DNA of 64,000 nt from Sinomonas sp. R1AF57 (GCF_002224485.1 NZ_CP022463.1:1860139-1924138); one strand, 5' to 3'; positions 37,862 through 49,294 are shown, counted from the first letter of the stretch. Made by a program: numbers and translations. Notes: a model not told the origin generated them from the sequence alone.

Positions 37862-38547
37862 TCACCGCTGGCAGGAAGGGCACCAGTACAGCTTCCGGCC
37901 CGCCTCGGCAGCCACGACCACCGACCCGCCGCACTCCCGGCACGGCTGCCCCTGCCGCCGGTACACGTAGTGGGCGTCCTGCGGCGCCGGGAGTTCCGCG
38001 GGCCCGTCCGGCCAGTGCGACGGATCGGTGGTGACGATCCTCCCGTCGCGGACGCCCTCCGCCATGGCCTCGGCCGCGTCCTCCCAGAGCGCGATGGCCC
38101 GTTCGCGGCCGAGGCCGCTGCCAGGCAGGGCCGGGTCCAGCCTTGCCCGGAAGAGGAGCTCGGCCCGGTACACGTTGCCGATCCCCGAGACCACTTCCTG
38201 GTCCATGAGCAGGCGCGAGAGGGGCGTGCGGACCGGGCGCCGTCGTCCGCGAGCTCCCGCTCCCCGACGCGGCGGGGCGCGCCGATGCTCGAGGCTCCGC
38301 GGAATGTCTCGTCGCCGCCGAAGTCCCAGGCACCGTAGAGGCCCAGATGGACCCTCAGGACGAGGCCGCCCTCGAACGCGAGGAAGAGCTGCTTGCCGTG
38401 GGCGCGGGCGGAGAGGAGCGACCGCCCGTCGAGGAGAGCGGCGCCGTCGGCGAACCGTCCCTGCGGGCTCGACACCGCGAGCCGCTGCCCCGCGAACACG
38501 TCGTCGAACTGCCGGGCGAGGCGGTGGACGGAATGGCCTTCGGGCAC
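37862..38547 (-). pseudogene. Fpg/Nei-family DNA glycosylase, disrupted by internal deletion and frameshift
   Basis: The first 100 codons from ATG 38547 read MPEGHSVHRLARQFDDVF and on to SSIGAPRRVGERELADDG in one frame; the catalytic Pro2-Glu3 and the Lys of AHGKQLF are kept. Near 38225-38250 the frame changes and continues as VRTPLSRLLMDQEVVSGIGN (H2TH region) to the zinc finger QPCRECGG...YWCPSCQR. Relatives have roughly 60-100 residues between these parts that are absent here, so it is an out-of-frame deletion, not a single-base slip. The product would be truncated or garbled. Base-excision repair by this enzyme is probably lost. It is 11 bp downstream of rpiB. A sequencing or assembly error is the alternative. 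Confidence 0.75.
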
Positions 38548-38558
38548 GGCAGCCGCTT

Positions 38559-39041
38559 CTACTCGACGATCTCGCCGGTGGTCTCGTACGTGGCGATCTT
38601 GCCGATGCGGCGCACGTGGCGCTCGTCGTTGCTGAACGGTTCCGTGAGGAAGGCCTCGATGATCGCGGTCGCCTCCTCGAGGGAATGCTGCCGTCCGCCG
38701 ACCGCGACCACGTTCGCGTCATTGTGCTCGCGGGCCAGACGGGCGGTGTCGAGGTTCCAGGCGAGCGCGGCGCGCACGCCGCGGACCTTGTTCGCGGCGA
38801 TCTGCTCCCCGTTGCCCGACCCGCCGAGGACGATCCCGAGCGCCTGGGTCCCGGCCTCCTGGTCGGCGACCACAGCGCGCGCGGCGTTGATGCAGAACGA
38901 GGGGTAGTCGTCGAGCGGGTCGTACTCGCGGGGACCGTGGTCGACCACCTCGTAGCCCTGACCGCTCAGGTGCGCGACCAGATGGGCCGACAGCTCCATC
39001 CCGGCATGGTCGGTGGCAATGTGGACGCGCGGCTTCGGCAC
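38559..39041 (-). CDS. rpiB: ribose-5-phosphate isomerase B
   Basis: 160 aa. VHIATDHAGMELSAHLV at the N-terminus, the phosphate loop GIVLGGSGNGEQIAANK and HNDANVVAVGGR are RpiB signatures. It interconverts ribose-5-P and ribulose-5-P. The GTG at 39041 is chosen because AGAGAGGAA sits six bases upstream; an ATG at 39062 would lack such a site. Confidence 0.95.
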   Translation of the reverse strand: MPKPRVHIATDHAGMELSAHLVAHLSGQGYEVVDHGPREYDPLDDYPSFCINAARAVVADQEAGTQALGIVLGGSGNGEQIAANKVRGVRAALAWNLDTARLAREHNDANVVAVGGRQHSLEEATAIIEAFLTEPFSNDERHVRRIGKIATYETTGEIVE

Positions 39042-39096
39042 GGCGTTCCTCTCTCTCGACATCAGGGCCCCGGGCCAGATCAGGCCGAGGTCCAGA

Positions 39097-40059
39097 CTAC
39101 GCTCCGGAGCCGGCGCGCAGCACGTCGACGACGCGGCGGGCAGTGTCCCCGTCCCGGCCGGAGAAGACGACCTGCCGGCCGTCGTCGAGGACTGCCTCCA
39201 CGGCTTCGCCGCTGGCCACGAGGACCGAGACCGCCTGCCCCTTCCGCCGGTAGCCCCATCCGCCGAACCGGCGAGCCGCAACGGTCTCGAAGCTCGCCCG
39301 CAGCACGCTCGCGGTCCGGAACCTGAGGACGGGGACCATTCCGGCGAGGAAGACCCCCACTCCTTCCGGGCTCACGGAGACCCGCGTCACGAGCGAGCAG
39401 GCCGCCAGGAGTGCGCCCACCGTCAGGACCAGCGAGATCCACGGCGAGACCACGAGGAGCAGGAGCGAGACCGAGACGCCGATGATCCCGAGCATGACGA
39501 ACACGGACGAGCGCGCGTGGGCCCAATAGGTGAAGGTCAGCCGGACGCGTTCCGGCTCGAGCGCGTCGAGGAGCGCCGCCTCGTCGCGGGGGCTCCACTG
39601 CTCGTCCGGCTTGAAGGTGAAGAACATGACGACGGCGAACGCCAGGGTGGCACCCGAGCCCATCGCGAGGACGACCGGGTCCGGATGCGAGTCCCGCGCG
39701 TCATCGAGCCCGACTTGGCCGAGCAGGCCGGCGGCGAGGACGGTAGCAAGGAACATCGACATCCCGATGCCGCCGGCCATGAAGACCCGCCGCGCGATGG
39801 GCGGCCGCCGCGTGAAGGCGGCCTGGCTGCACAGGAGGGCGCCGAGGATGGCGATGAGCCCCGCCCCGCCGGCCAGGTATCCCGCAAAGGCCGTGAAGGC
39901 CGTCCCTCCGTCCGCGTTCCACAGCCAGGCGACGGGCTCCGGGACCCGTCCACGGAACGTGAAGGCCGCGAGGGCGAATCCGCCGCCGAGGAGGATGGGG
40001 TAGCCGATCGCGAAGCGGAGCGCCTTGCGGTCGACCCTCTGCCCCGATTCCCCTGCCAT
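39097..40059 (-). CDS. multi-span membrane protein, unknown function
   Basis: 320 aa. Three hydrophobic helices in the first 130 residues (YPILLGGGFALAAF, FAGYLAGGAGLIAILGALL, GIGMSMFLATVLAAGLLG), a fourth at about 150, two more around 215-250 (SVFVMLGIIGVSVSLLLLV, ISLVLTVGALLAACSLV), then a soluble C-terminal part that looks like a small beta domain. It resembles DUF1648-type membrane proteins in layout, but I do not recognise the family with certainty. It lies 55 bp upstream of rpiB, same strand. ATG 40059 chosen over 40128. Confidence 0.65.
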   Translation of the reverse strand: MAGESGQRVDRKALRFAIGYPILLGGGFALAAFTFRGRVPEPVAWLWNADGGTAFTAFAGYLAGGAGLIAILGALLCSQAAFTRRPPIARRVFMAGGIGMSMFLATVLAAGLLGQVGLDDARDSHPDPVVLAMGSGATLAFAVVMFFTFKPDEQWSPRDEAALLDALEPERVRLTFTYWAHARSSVFVMLGIIGVSVSLLLLVVSPWISLVLTVGALLAACSLVTRVSVSPEGVGVFLAGMVPVLRFRTASVLRASFETVAARRFGGWGYRRKGQAVSVLVASGEAVEAVLDDGRQVVFSGRDGDTARRVVDVLRAGSGA

Positions 40060-40114
40060 GCGCTCAACGCTACTCCACCGGCGCGTCACAGAATCGTGCG
40101 TATGGGATGCTGGC

Positions 40115-40144
40115 TTGCGGCGGGACAACTCGAAAGAATAGTTT
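40115..40144 (+). promoter_or_regulatory. possible pepN promoter
   Basis: TTGCGG and TAGTTT are 18 bases apart, about 85 bases before the pepN ATG. Confidence 0.35.
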
Positions 40145-40227
40145 CAGAGTGAGCCATGCCACATTTCGGCGCTCGGCAGAGGACGGCAGTGCCCGCCGGC
40201 ACCGCAGCACAGACGTTTGGAGGCACG

Positions 40228-42780
<2,553 letters not shown>

Positions 42781-42790
42781 CCTGACCGCC

Positions 42791-43258
42791 ATGGCAATCG
42801 GGGACCACCACTACACCGTCGCCGTGACGTGGACGGGCAACCGCGGTCCGGGGACCTCCGGCTACCGCGAGTATGGCCGGGAACACGACATCGCGCTTCC
42901 GGGCCTGCCCGTGCTGCCCGGGTCGGCTGACCCGACATTCCGGGGCGACCGCGACAGGTACAACCCCGAGCAGCTGCTCCTGACAGCGCTCGCCCAGTGC
43001 CACATGCTCTCGTACCTGCACGTGGCGGTGACCCACGGGGTCACCGTGGTCTCGTACGAGGACAGTGCCGAGGGAACGATGCACCTCAACCGGGACGGCA
43101 GCGGCGAGTTCACCTCGGTCGTCCTCCATCCCCGGGTGGGCCTGGCCGACGAGTCGCAGCGGGCACTCGCGGACCGTCTCCACGAGGAGGCACACGACGT
43201 GTGCTTCATTGCGCGTTCGGTGAACTTCCCTGTGAGGCATCTCCCCGAAGTGCCGTGA
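42791..43258 (+). CDS. OsmC/YhfA-family protein
   Basis: 155 aa. The N-terminal beta region is followed by YNPEQLLLTALAQCHMLSYLH and DVCFIARSVNFPV, giving the two cysteines of the peroxide-reacting OsmC family. The spacing is like the shorter YhfA-like group rather than Ohr, so organic-peroxide reduction is possible but not certain. It begins 10 bp after pepN with no ribosome site. Confidence 0.88.
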   Translation: MAIGDHHYTVAVTWTGNRGPGTSGYREYGREHDIALPGLPVLPGSADPTFRGDRDRYNPEQLLLTALAQCHMLSYLHVAVTHGVTVVSYEDSAEGTMHLNRDGSGEFTSVVLHPRVGLADESQRALADRLHEEAHDVCFIARSVNFPVRHLPEVP

Positions 43259-43332
43259 CGGCCACGGGCCACGGCCGGGGCCCGATAGGGTAGACGGGTC
43301 CGATGCACCCCATCCCCAGGAGGCTCCTGCCT

Positions 43333-44028
43333 GTGTCCGAGGACATCGATACCGCTGTCGCGGCCTTCAACGAGAAGCTCATTGAAGTGGGCTTGGCCGT
43401 GGGCGCCGGGCTCATCGTGTGGCTCGTGGCGACGTTCGTCATCCGCCAGATCGTCAAGCGCATCCTCGCGGGGCCGCAGCTGGCCGAGCACCGCCTGTTC
43501 CGGTGGGCGGCGCCCGCGCTGCGGGCCCTGGACTCGGAGCGCCGCGCCCAGCGGGCCGCGACGATCGGCTCGCTCCTGAACAGCACGGTCGCGGCCATCA
43601 TCTCCACCATCGTGGGGATGTATGTGCTCCGGGCCCTCGGCGTGGACCTCGCCCCGCTGCTGACGAGCGTCGGGATCCTCGGTGTGGCCATCGGCTTCGG
43701 CGCGCAGCAGCTCATCCGCGACTTCCTCGCGGGGATCTTCATCACCCTCGAGGACCAGTTCGGGATCGGGGACGTCATCGAGACCGGTGCCGGCGAGGTG
43801 GTGGGCACCGTGGAGTCCGTGGGCCTGCGCATCACGAGGGTGCGGGCCGACGACGGAACAATCTGGTACCTGCGCAACGGCGAGATCCTCCGCGTGGGGA
43901 ACCGGTCGCAGGGAACCTACGTCCCCGTGGCCGCGAACGGCCACAGCACGGACGACAATGGTGAGAAGGGCGAGCGGACCGGCAGTACCGCCCAGGACAG
44001 CAACGGAGGCCAGCGTTCGGGTGAGTGA
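43333..44028 (+). CDS. MscS-family mechanosensitive channel
   Basis: 231 aa. Two to three membrane helices; the pore helix reads LLTSVGILGVAIGFGAQQLI with RDFLAGIFITLEDQF and a beta domain with VVGTVESVGLRITRVRADDG. The cytoplasmic vestibule is short and the C-tail is polar. It would release osmolytes on down-shock. GTG 43333 has AGGAGG at nine bases; an ATG at 43303 with TAGACG six bases upstream is a leaderless alternative. Its 3' end overlaps the haemoglobin gene. Confidence 0.9.
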   Translation: MSEDIDTAVAAFNEKLIEVGLAVGAGLIVWLVATFVIRQIVKRILAGPQLAEHRLFRWAAPALRALDSERRAQRAATIGSLLNSTVAAIISTIVGMYVLRALGVDLAPLLTSVGILGVAIGFGAQQLIRDFLAGIFITLEDQFGIGDVIETGAGEVVGTVESVGLRITRVRADDGTIWYLRNGEILRVGNRSQGTYVPVAANGHSTDDNGEKGERTGSTAQDSNGGQRSGE

Positions 44029-44467
44029 GATGACGACTCCGGGAGTCCCCGGGGAGGGACGTCCGGACCTTCTGCGGGGCGGTGTCCCCGCGGCGAGCTT
44101 CTTCGACCAGATCGGCGGCCACGAGACCTTCGTCAGGCTCGTGGACGTGTTCTACCAGGGCGTGGCGGAGGACCCGGTCCTGCGGCCGATGTACCCCGAG
44201 GAGGACCTGGAACCCGCCAAGCGGCGCCTGACGATGTTCCTCGAGCAGTACTGGGGCGGTCCGGGCACCTACAGTGCGGAGCGGGGACACCCGCGCCTGC
44301 GGATGCGGCACATGCCGTACAAGGTGAACCCGGAGGCACGGGACCGCTGGCTCGCGCACATGCGCACCGGCGTGGACGCCCTCGGGCTGCCGCCGCTCCA
44401 GGAGGCCACGCTGTGGGACTACCTCGAGCGCGCCGCACACTCCCTCGTGAACTCCTTCGAGGACTGA
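44021..44467 (+). CDS. truncated haemoglobin, group II (trHbO-type)
   Basis: 148 aa. The 2-on-2 globin core starts SFFDQIGGHETFVRLVDVFY; the proximal His97 is in RMRHMPYKV and Trp110 (G8) in RDRWLAHM. PMYPEEDLEPA and YWGGPGTY are group II marks. trHbO binds O2/NO and is also near pepN (Rv2470) in M. tuberculosis. It starts GTG at 44021, eight bases inside the mscS 3' end, with GGAGG 11 bases upstream; an ATG at 44030 is the other choice. Confidence 0.93.
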   Translation: MSEMTTPGVPGEGRPDLLRGGVPAASFFDQIGGHETFVRLVDVFYQGVAEDPVLRPMYPEEDLEPAKRRLTMFLEQYWGGPGTYSAERGHPRLRMRHMPYKVNPEARDRWLAHMRTGVDALGLPPLQEATLWDYLERAAHSLVNSFED

Positions 44468-44531
44468 GCCCGCCCGTCCACGCGAGGGCGCCCCGCGCAG
44501 GCCAGGCAGCTTCCCCGCCGGCGCGGCGCCT

Positions 44532-45203
44532 TCACATCCCGAGCAGCGACGGCCGGCGGCACAGCACGTGTCCGCGGTGGGAGGAGAGCCTGACCCAGGG
44601 GCCGGATTCGAACAGGTCCAGCGGTTCTCCCGCTGCCGCGAACCCGAGCGTGTGTGCCGCGAAGGCGGCGCCCGCAGGCACACCGGGGGTTCCCTCCAGG
44701 TCCCTCCCCCACACCGCAGCCCGCACGCCGTGGACCACTGCGGAGCCGGGACGGTCGGGGACGGCACCGGCCACCTCGGCGATGCCCGCTGCCGCCGCCG
44801 CTGCGATCTGCTGGCCGTCGAGACGCCTTAGCGGCCGCCAGGGGCCGCGCGGCGGGCTCACCGCGGCCCAGGGGGCGCGGATGTGCGACGACGGGACGTC
44901 GAGCAGCGTCGCATCCTCGCCGAGTCGCGCGAACCGGTCGAAGACCGAGGCGATCGCCACGGTGGCGTCCAGCTCCGCCGGCCGGGCGAGCGCGACCGTG
45001 CGCAGGCCCAGCACTGTCGGAGTCGCCTCGCCGAGGACGCGGGGGCTCAGGACGCACACGTAGACGGCGAGTACTCCGCCCACAGCCTGGAAGCGCACGG
45101 CGCCATCCTCCACGGCCCTAGCACGCGCCAGGAAGGTGCGCAGGTCGGCCACAGCACGCGGGTCGCCGAAGTCGAGGGCGGTCTGGATGTCGGCGGCGCT
45201 CAT
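44532..45203 (-). CDS. conserved actinobacterial protein of unknown function
   Basis: 223 aa, soluble, Ala-rich with no visible membrane helix or catalytic motif. The N-terminus is TALDFGDPRAVADLRTFLAR and the protein ends SSHRGHVLCRRPSLLGM. Its ATG overlaps the thioesterase stop as ATGA, so the two are translated together; that may point to an acyl or CoA-related role, but nothing in the sequence supports it further. Confidence 0.65.
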   Translation of the reverse strand: MSAADIQTALDFGDPRAVADLRTFLARARAVEDGAVRFQAVGGVLAVYVCVLSPRVLGEATPTVLGLRTVALARPAELDATVAIASVFDRFARLGEDATLLDVPSSHIRAPWAAVSPPRGPWRPLRRLDGQQIAAAAAAGIAEVAGAVPDRPGSAVVHGVRAAVWGRDLEGTPGVPAGAAFAAHTLGFAAAGEPLDLFESGPWVRLSSHRGHVLCRRPSLLGM

Positions 45204-45703
45204 GCACCCTCCCCCTTCGCGGCCACAGCTGCCGGCAGGGGCGGCCGGCGCCTGAACGGCACGGGCGGCCCGGCGAACTCGTCGAACTCGGCACGCAGAG
45301 CGGCGGGCAGCCGGACGGGACGGCCGGTGGAGCGGCTCACGAGGACCATCGAGGTCGAGCAGTAGGCATACAGGTCAGGGCCGTCCGGCTCCCGGACGGT
45401 GTACCCGAGGTCGAAGCTCGAGCCGCCCACGCGAGTCACCCACAGGTCCACGGCGACCGGCTCGCGCCGGTACATGAGCGGCGCCATGTACTCGATCTCG
45501 TGCCTTCCGACCAGCGTGAAGTTCTCCTCGGTGACGAGTTCAGCCATCGTGGATGCTCCCGCCGCGGGTACCCGCAGCGGCTCACGGAGCCAGTGGACCC
45601 GAGCGTCCTCGAGGAACTGGAGGAAGCGCACGTTGTTCACGTGCCCGTAGGAGTCGACGTCGCCGAAGCGCAGCTGGAGAGGGAACCGGTAGACCGAGGA
45701 CAT
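45200..45703 (-). CDS. acyl-CoA thioesterase, hotdog fold (4HBT-like)
   Basis: 167 aa. The hotdog motif region LQLRFGDVDSYGHVNNVRFLQFLEDAR carries the active Asp and the HVNN loop. RHEIEYMAPLMYRREPVAVDL and LYAYCSTSMVLVS complete the fold. It likely hydrolyses acyl-CoA; the chain type is unknown. Overlaps the following gene by four bases; divergent from the TesB-type gene. Confidence 0.88.
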   Translation of the reverse strand: MSSVYRFPLQLRFGDVDSYGHVNNVRFLQFLEDARVHWLREPLRVPAAGASTMAELVTEENFTLVGRHEIEYMAPLMYRREPVAVDLWVTRVGGSSFDLGYTVREPDGPDLYAYCSTSMVLVSRSTGRPVRLPAALRAEFDEFAGPPVPFRRRPPLPAAVAAKGEGA

Positions 45704-45763
45704 GCTCCCATCTTCGCACCCGACGCCCCGCGGACCTCCTTGGCCGCCGCCGCCCGCGCCGTC

Positions 45764-45769
45764 TAGTGT
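45764..45769 (+). promoter_or_regulatory. -10 box (TAGTGT) of the tesB-type gene
   Basis: TAGTGT ends seven bases before ATG 45777 and only one base before ATG 45771, so a leaderless message would start at the second ATG. Confidence 0.45.
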
Positions 45770-45776
45770 CATGGGC

Positions 45777-46679
45777 ATGACCAGCCCCGCGCACCGAGCC
45801 GGCAGCACCGGCGCCCTCCTGACCCTTCTGGACCTCGACGACCTCGGGGGCGCCCGGACGGACAAGGACGTCTTCGTCGGACCTAGCGAGCGGCAGCCGC
45901 GGCACCGCGTCTTCGGCGGCCAGGTGCTCGCCCAGAGCCTCATCGCCGCGTCACGCACGGTGGCTGATGGGCGCCCGGTCCACTCGATCCACGCCTACTT
46001 CCTGCGCCCGGGGGATGCGGACAAGCCGATCACCTTCGGGGTCGAGCGGCTTCGCGACGGGAGGTCGTTCTCGGCACGGCAGGTCCACGCGTACCAGGAC
46101 GGCGTCCCGATCCTGTCCATGATCGCGTCGTTCCAGATCGAGGCCGACGGGGTCGAGCACCAGTCTGCGATGCCGGAGGGCATCCCGGACCCCGAGACGC
46201 TGCCGAGCACCGCCGACCTCCTCGGCGAGATCGACCACCCGGTGGCGCAGTACTGGGCCTTCGACCGGCCCTTCGACATCCGCCACGTCGACCCGGCCAT
46301 GTACGTCTCGGCGGCCGGCCCCCACGTTGCACGCAACGCCGTGTGGATGAAGACCTTCGACGCCATGCCGGACGACGACGGCCTGCACCGCGCCGCCCTC
46401 GCCTACGCGAGCGACTACACCCTGCTCGAACCCGTGCTGCGGCGGCACGGACTCTCCTGGATCACACCCGGGATGAGCGTCGCAAGCCTCGACCACGCCA
46501 TGTGGTGGCACCGGCCCGTCCGGGTCGACGACTGGCTCCTGTACGTCCAGGAGGCTCCCAGCGCTCAAGGCGCCCGGGGCCTCGGTGCCGGGAAGATCTT
46601 CGACCGCCGCGGCGTGCATGTCGCGAGCGTCGCCCAGGAGGGGATGATCCGCCTGCCCTATCTCGACGGACCCGCCTAA
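45777..46679 (+). CDS. tesB: acyl-CoA thioesterase II
   Basis: 300 aa double-hotdog protein. FVGPSERQPRHRVFGGQVLAQS and HSIHAYFLRPGD in the first half and SLDHAMWWHRPVRVDDWLLY in the second carry the Asp-Thr/Gln-type active residues (Asp in SLDHAMWWH). It hydrolyses medium and long acyl-CoA. Pairs divergently with another thioesterase. End close to a terminator shared with ettA. Confidence 0.93.
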   Translation: MTSPAHRAGSTGALLTLLDLDDLGGARTDKDVFVGPSERQPRHRVFGGQVLAQSLIAASRTVADGRPVHSIHAYFLRPGDADKPITFGVERLRDGRSFSARQVHAYQDGVPILSMIASFQIEADGVEHQSAMPEGIPDPETLPSTADLLGEIDHPVAQYWAFDRPFDIRHVDPAMYVSAAGPHVARNAVWMKTFDAMPDDDGLHRAALAYASDYTLLEPVLRRHGLSWITPGMSVASLDHAMWWHRPVRVDDWLLYVQEAPSAQGARGLGAGKIFDRRGVHVASVAQEGMIRLPYLDGPA

Positions 46680-46689
46680 CCCACGCACG

Positions 46690-46731
46690 ACGGCGGAAGG
46701 CCGGCTCCGCGTGGAGCCGGCCTTCCGCCGT
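46690..46731. terminator. bidirectional terminator between tesB and ettA
   Basis: A 19-bp perfect stem (ACGGCGGAAGGCCGGCTCC and complement) on a GCGT loop, filling the gap of two convergent genes. Confidence 0.85.
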
Positions 46732-46747
46732 GGCAGACAGGGCGCCG

Positions 46748-48430
46748 CTAGTCGCGCGTGAGCTTGCGGTGGGTCACGCGATGGGGCTTGGCGGCGTCGG
46801 GACCGAGCCGCTCGACCTTGTTCTGCTCGTAGGACTCGAAGTTGCCCTCGAACCAGTACCAGTTGGCCTCGTTCTCCTCAGTCCCCTCGTACGCGAGGAT
46901 GTGCGTCGCGACGCGGTCGAGGAACCAGCGGTCGTGGGACACGACCACAGCGCAGCCCGGGAACTCGAGGAGAGCGTTCTCCAGGCTCGAGAGCGTCTCG
47001 ACATCGAGGTCGTTGGTCGGCTCGTCGAGGAGCAGGAGGTTGCCGCCCTGCTTGAGCGTGAGCGCGAGGTTGAGCCGGTTGCGCTCACCGCCGGAGAGCA
47101 CGCCTGCCTTCTTCTGCTGGTCCGGCCCCTTGAAGCCGAACGCGGAGACGTAGGCACGCGAGGGCATCTCGACCTGCCCGACCTGGATGTGGTCGAGGCC
47201 ATCGGAGACGACCTCCCAGAGGGTCTTGTTGGGGTCGATGCCGCCGCGGCTCTGGTCCACGTAGGAGATCTTGACCGAGTCGCCGATCTTGAGATCGCCC
47301 GCGTCAAGCGGCTCGAGCCCGACGAGGGTCTTGAACAGGGTGGTCTTGCCCACGCCGTTGGGCCCGATGACGCCGACGATGCCGTTGCGCGGCAGGGAGA
47401 AGGAGAGCCCGTCGATGAGCGTGCGGTCCCCGAAGCCCTTCTTCAGGTCCTTCGCCTCCACGACGAGCTGGCCGAGGCGCGGGCCCGGCGGGATCTGGAT
47501 CTCCTCGAAGTCGAGCTTGCGCGTGCGCTCGGCCTCCGCGGCCATCTCCTCGTACCGCGCGAGGCGGGCCTTCGACTTCGTCTGGCGTCCCTTGGCGTTC
47601 GACCTGACCCAGTCCAGTTCCTCTGCGAGCCGTTTGGCGAGCTTCGCATCCTTCTTGCCCTGGACCTCGAGGCGGGCGCGCTTCTTCTCGAGGTAGGTCG
47701 AGTAGTTCCCCTCGTACGGGTACAGGCGCCCGCGGTCGACCTCGCAGATCCACTCTGCGACGTGGTCGAGGAAGTAACGGTCGTGGGTCACGGCGAGAAC
47801 CGCGCCCGGGTAGGTCGAGAGGTGCTGCTCGAGCCAGAGCACGCTCTCCGCGTCGAGGTGGTTGGTAGGCTCATCGAGGAGCAGGAGGTCGGGCTTCTGC
47901 AGGAGCAGCTTGCAGAGGGCCACGCGGCGGCGCTCACCACCCGAGAGCACCCGGACGTCGGCATCGCCCGGAGGGCAGCGCAGGGCGTCCATTGCCTGCT
48001 CGAGCTGCGAGTCGAGATCCCAGGCGTCGGCGGCGTCGATGGCTTCCAGGAGCTTGCCCATCTCCTCGAGGAGCGCGTCGTAGTCCGCGTCGGGGTTCGC
48101 CATCTCTTCGGAGATCTCGTTGAAGCGCTGGATCTTGGCGTAGATCTCCCCCACGCCTTCCTGCACGTTGCCGAGCACCGTCTTCTCCTCGTTCAGAGGA
48201 GGCTCCTGGAGCAGGATGCCGACCGAGTAGCCCGGGGAAAGCCGTGCCTCCCCGTTCGAGGGTGTGTCGAGTCCGGCCATGATCTTGAGGATCGTCGACT
48301 TGCCGGCACCGTTCGGCCCCACGACGCCGATCTTGGCCCCGGGGAAGAACGACATGCTCACGTCGTCGAGGATGACCTTGTCGCCCACTGCCTTCCGGGC
48401 CTTGGTCATGGTGTAGATGAATTCCGCCAT
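46748..48430 (-). CDS. ettA: energy-dependent translational throttle ABC-F protein EttA
   Basis: 560 aa, two ATPase domains. Walker A GPNGAGKST and GPNGVGKTT; signatures LSGGERRR and LSGGERNR; Walker B LLLLDEPTNHLD and LLLLDEPTNDLD. The linker (P-site tRNA-interaction motif) and the arm are of EttA length (555 aa in E. coli). It binds the ribosomal E site and gates the first peptide bond by ATP/ADP ratio. TAGATT lies seven bases before the ATG (leaderless). Confidence 0.95.
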   Translation of the reverse strand: MAEFIYTMTKARKAVGDKVILDDVSMSFFPGAKIGVVGPNGAGKSTILKIMAGLDTPSNGEARLSPGYSVGILLQEPPLNEEKTVLGNVQEGVGEIYAKIQRFNEISEEMANPDADYDALLEEMGKLLEAIDAADAWDLDSQLEQAMDALRCPPGDADVRVLSGGERRRVALCKLLLQKPDLLLLDEPTNHLDAESVLWLEQHLSTYPGAVLAVTHDRYFLDHVAEWICEVDRGRLYPYEGNYSTYLEKKRARLEVQGKKDAKLAKRLAEELDWVRSNAKGRQTKSKARLARYEEMAAEAERTRKLDFEEIQIPPGPRLGQLVVEAKDLKKGFGDRTLIDGLSFSLPRNGIVGVIGPNGVGKTTLFKTLVGLEPLDAGDLKIGDSVKISYVDQSRGGIDPNKTLWEVVSDGLDHIQVGQVEMPSRAYVSAFGFKGPDQQKKAGVLSGGERNRLNLALTLKQGGNLLLLDEPTNDLDVETLSSLENALLEFPGCAVVVSHDRWFLDRVATHILAYEGTEENEANWYWFEGNFESYEQNKVERLGPDAAKPHRVTHRKLTRD

Positions 48431-48437
48431 GGCCTTA

Positions 48438-48443
48438 AATCTA
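48438..48443 (-). promoter_or_regulatory. -10 box (TAGATT) of ettA, leaderless
   Basis: TAGATT ends seven bases before ATG 48430 with no ribosome site between. Confidence 0.5.
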
Positions 48444-48516
48444 GTGGGTGTGGCTGGCGATCACACATCCGCCGGGGCGGGGAGGCCTCTGCGGCCCCTC
48501 CGCCGCCGGCGGGAGC

Positions 48517-49098
48517 TCAGGCCGAGAGCAGCCGCTGTTCCGGTCCGAGCTCGTCGCTCGGGCGGTCTTCCAGGGCCGGAACGTCGCCGGCCTCGAGCTC
48601 CGGGTAGTCAGGGACGTCCCCGAACGGCGGCTCGTCAGGGTCGAAAGGCACCTCGGGAAGCTCCCCGGTGGCGGGGTCCACCGGCCCGACGCCCTCGATG
48701 TGGGCCAGCGGGATGGAGGACGTGCGCCCCGCCGGCTCGTCGCGGCGCCGGTTCCAGACAGCAATGCCGAGGGCGAGGTCGTGCCCGACCGAGCTGGCCA
48801 TGAGGTCGACGTCCTTCGAATAGGTTCCATCTGCCCTCTGCCAGGTCGCGACCCGGATCTTCCCCATCACGATGACCCGCTGTCCCTTCCGGACGCTTTC
48901 CGCCACGTTCTGGGCGAAGGCACCGAAGCAGACGACGGTGTACCAGCTCGTGTGGGTGTCGACCCACGCGCCTCGCTCGCGGTCGAAATGGCCCTCGCTC
49001 ACCGAGAGCCTGAAGCGGGTGTAGAACGTGTTGGCCTTCGTGAATCCCTTTGTCGGGTCGGTGCCGACCCAGCCTCGCAGCGTGACGGTGTTGCTCAT
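48517..49098 (-). CDS. single-stranded DNA-binding protein (second type)
   Basis: 193 aa. The OB fold covers residues 1-110 (TVTLRGWVGTDPTKGFTKAN, RFRLSVSEGHFDRERGAWVD, VVCFGAFAQNVAESVRKGQR). The C-terminal tail is acidic and ends EQRLLSA rather than the usual DDDIPF tip, so it is a paralogue, not the main SSB; Rv2478c holds the same place beside the EttA gene in M. tuberculosis. GGAGG eight bases before the ATG. Confidence 0.9.
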   Translation of the reverse strand: MSNTVTLRGWVGTDPTKGFTKANTFYTRFRLSVSEGHFDRERGAWVDTHTSWYTVVCFGAFAQNVAESVRKGQRVIVMGKIRVATWQRADGTYSKDVDLMASSVGHDLALGIAVWNRRRDEPAGRTSSIPLAHIEGVGPVDPATGELPEVPFDPDEPPFGDVPDYPELEAGDVPALEDRPSDELGPEQRLLSA

Positions 49099-49288
49099 AG
49101 CCAAGACCTCCGATCCGTGGCCGTCCCCGGCTGGGAGGCCTGCCTCCACCCTGTCCGCGGGGATTCTGAAGCACGAGGATCGGGGGCGCGTATGTGGACG
49201 ACACGCCGAGGCGCGCTTCTGTGGAGGAGAAGAGGGCTGCTGATGCCTGCGGCACGGGCCGGTGCGCTGCCGCGGGGCGCGGCCGGGA

Positions 49289-49294
49289 TAGACT
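49289..49294 (+). promoter_or_regulatory. -10 box (TAGACT) of tRNA-Arg
   Basis: TAGACT ends 10 bases before the mature tRNA 5' end, which gives a very short leader. Confidence 0.5.
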
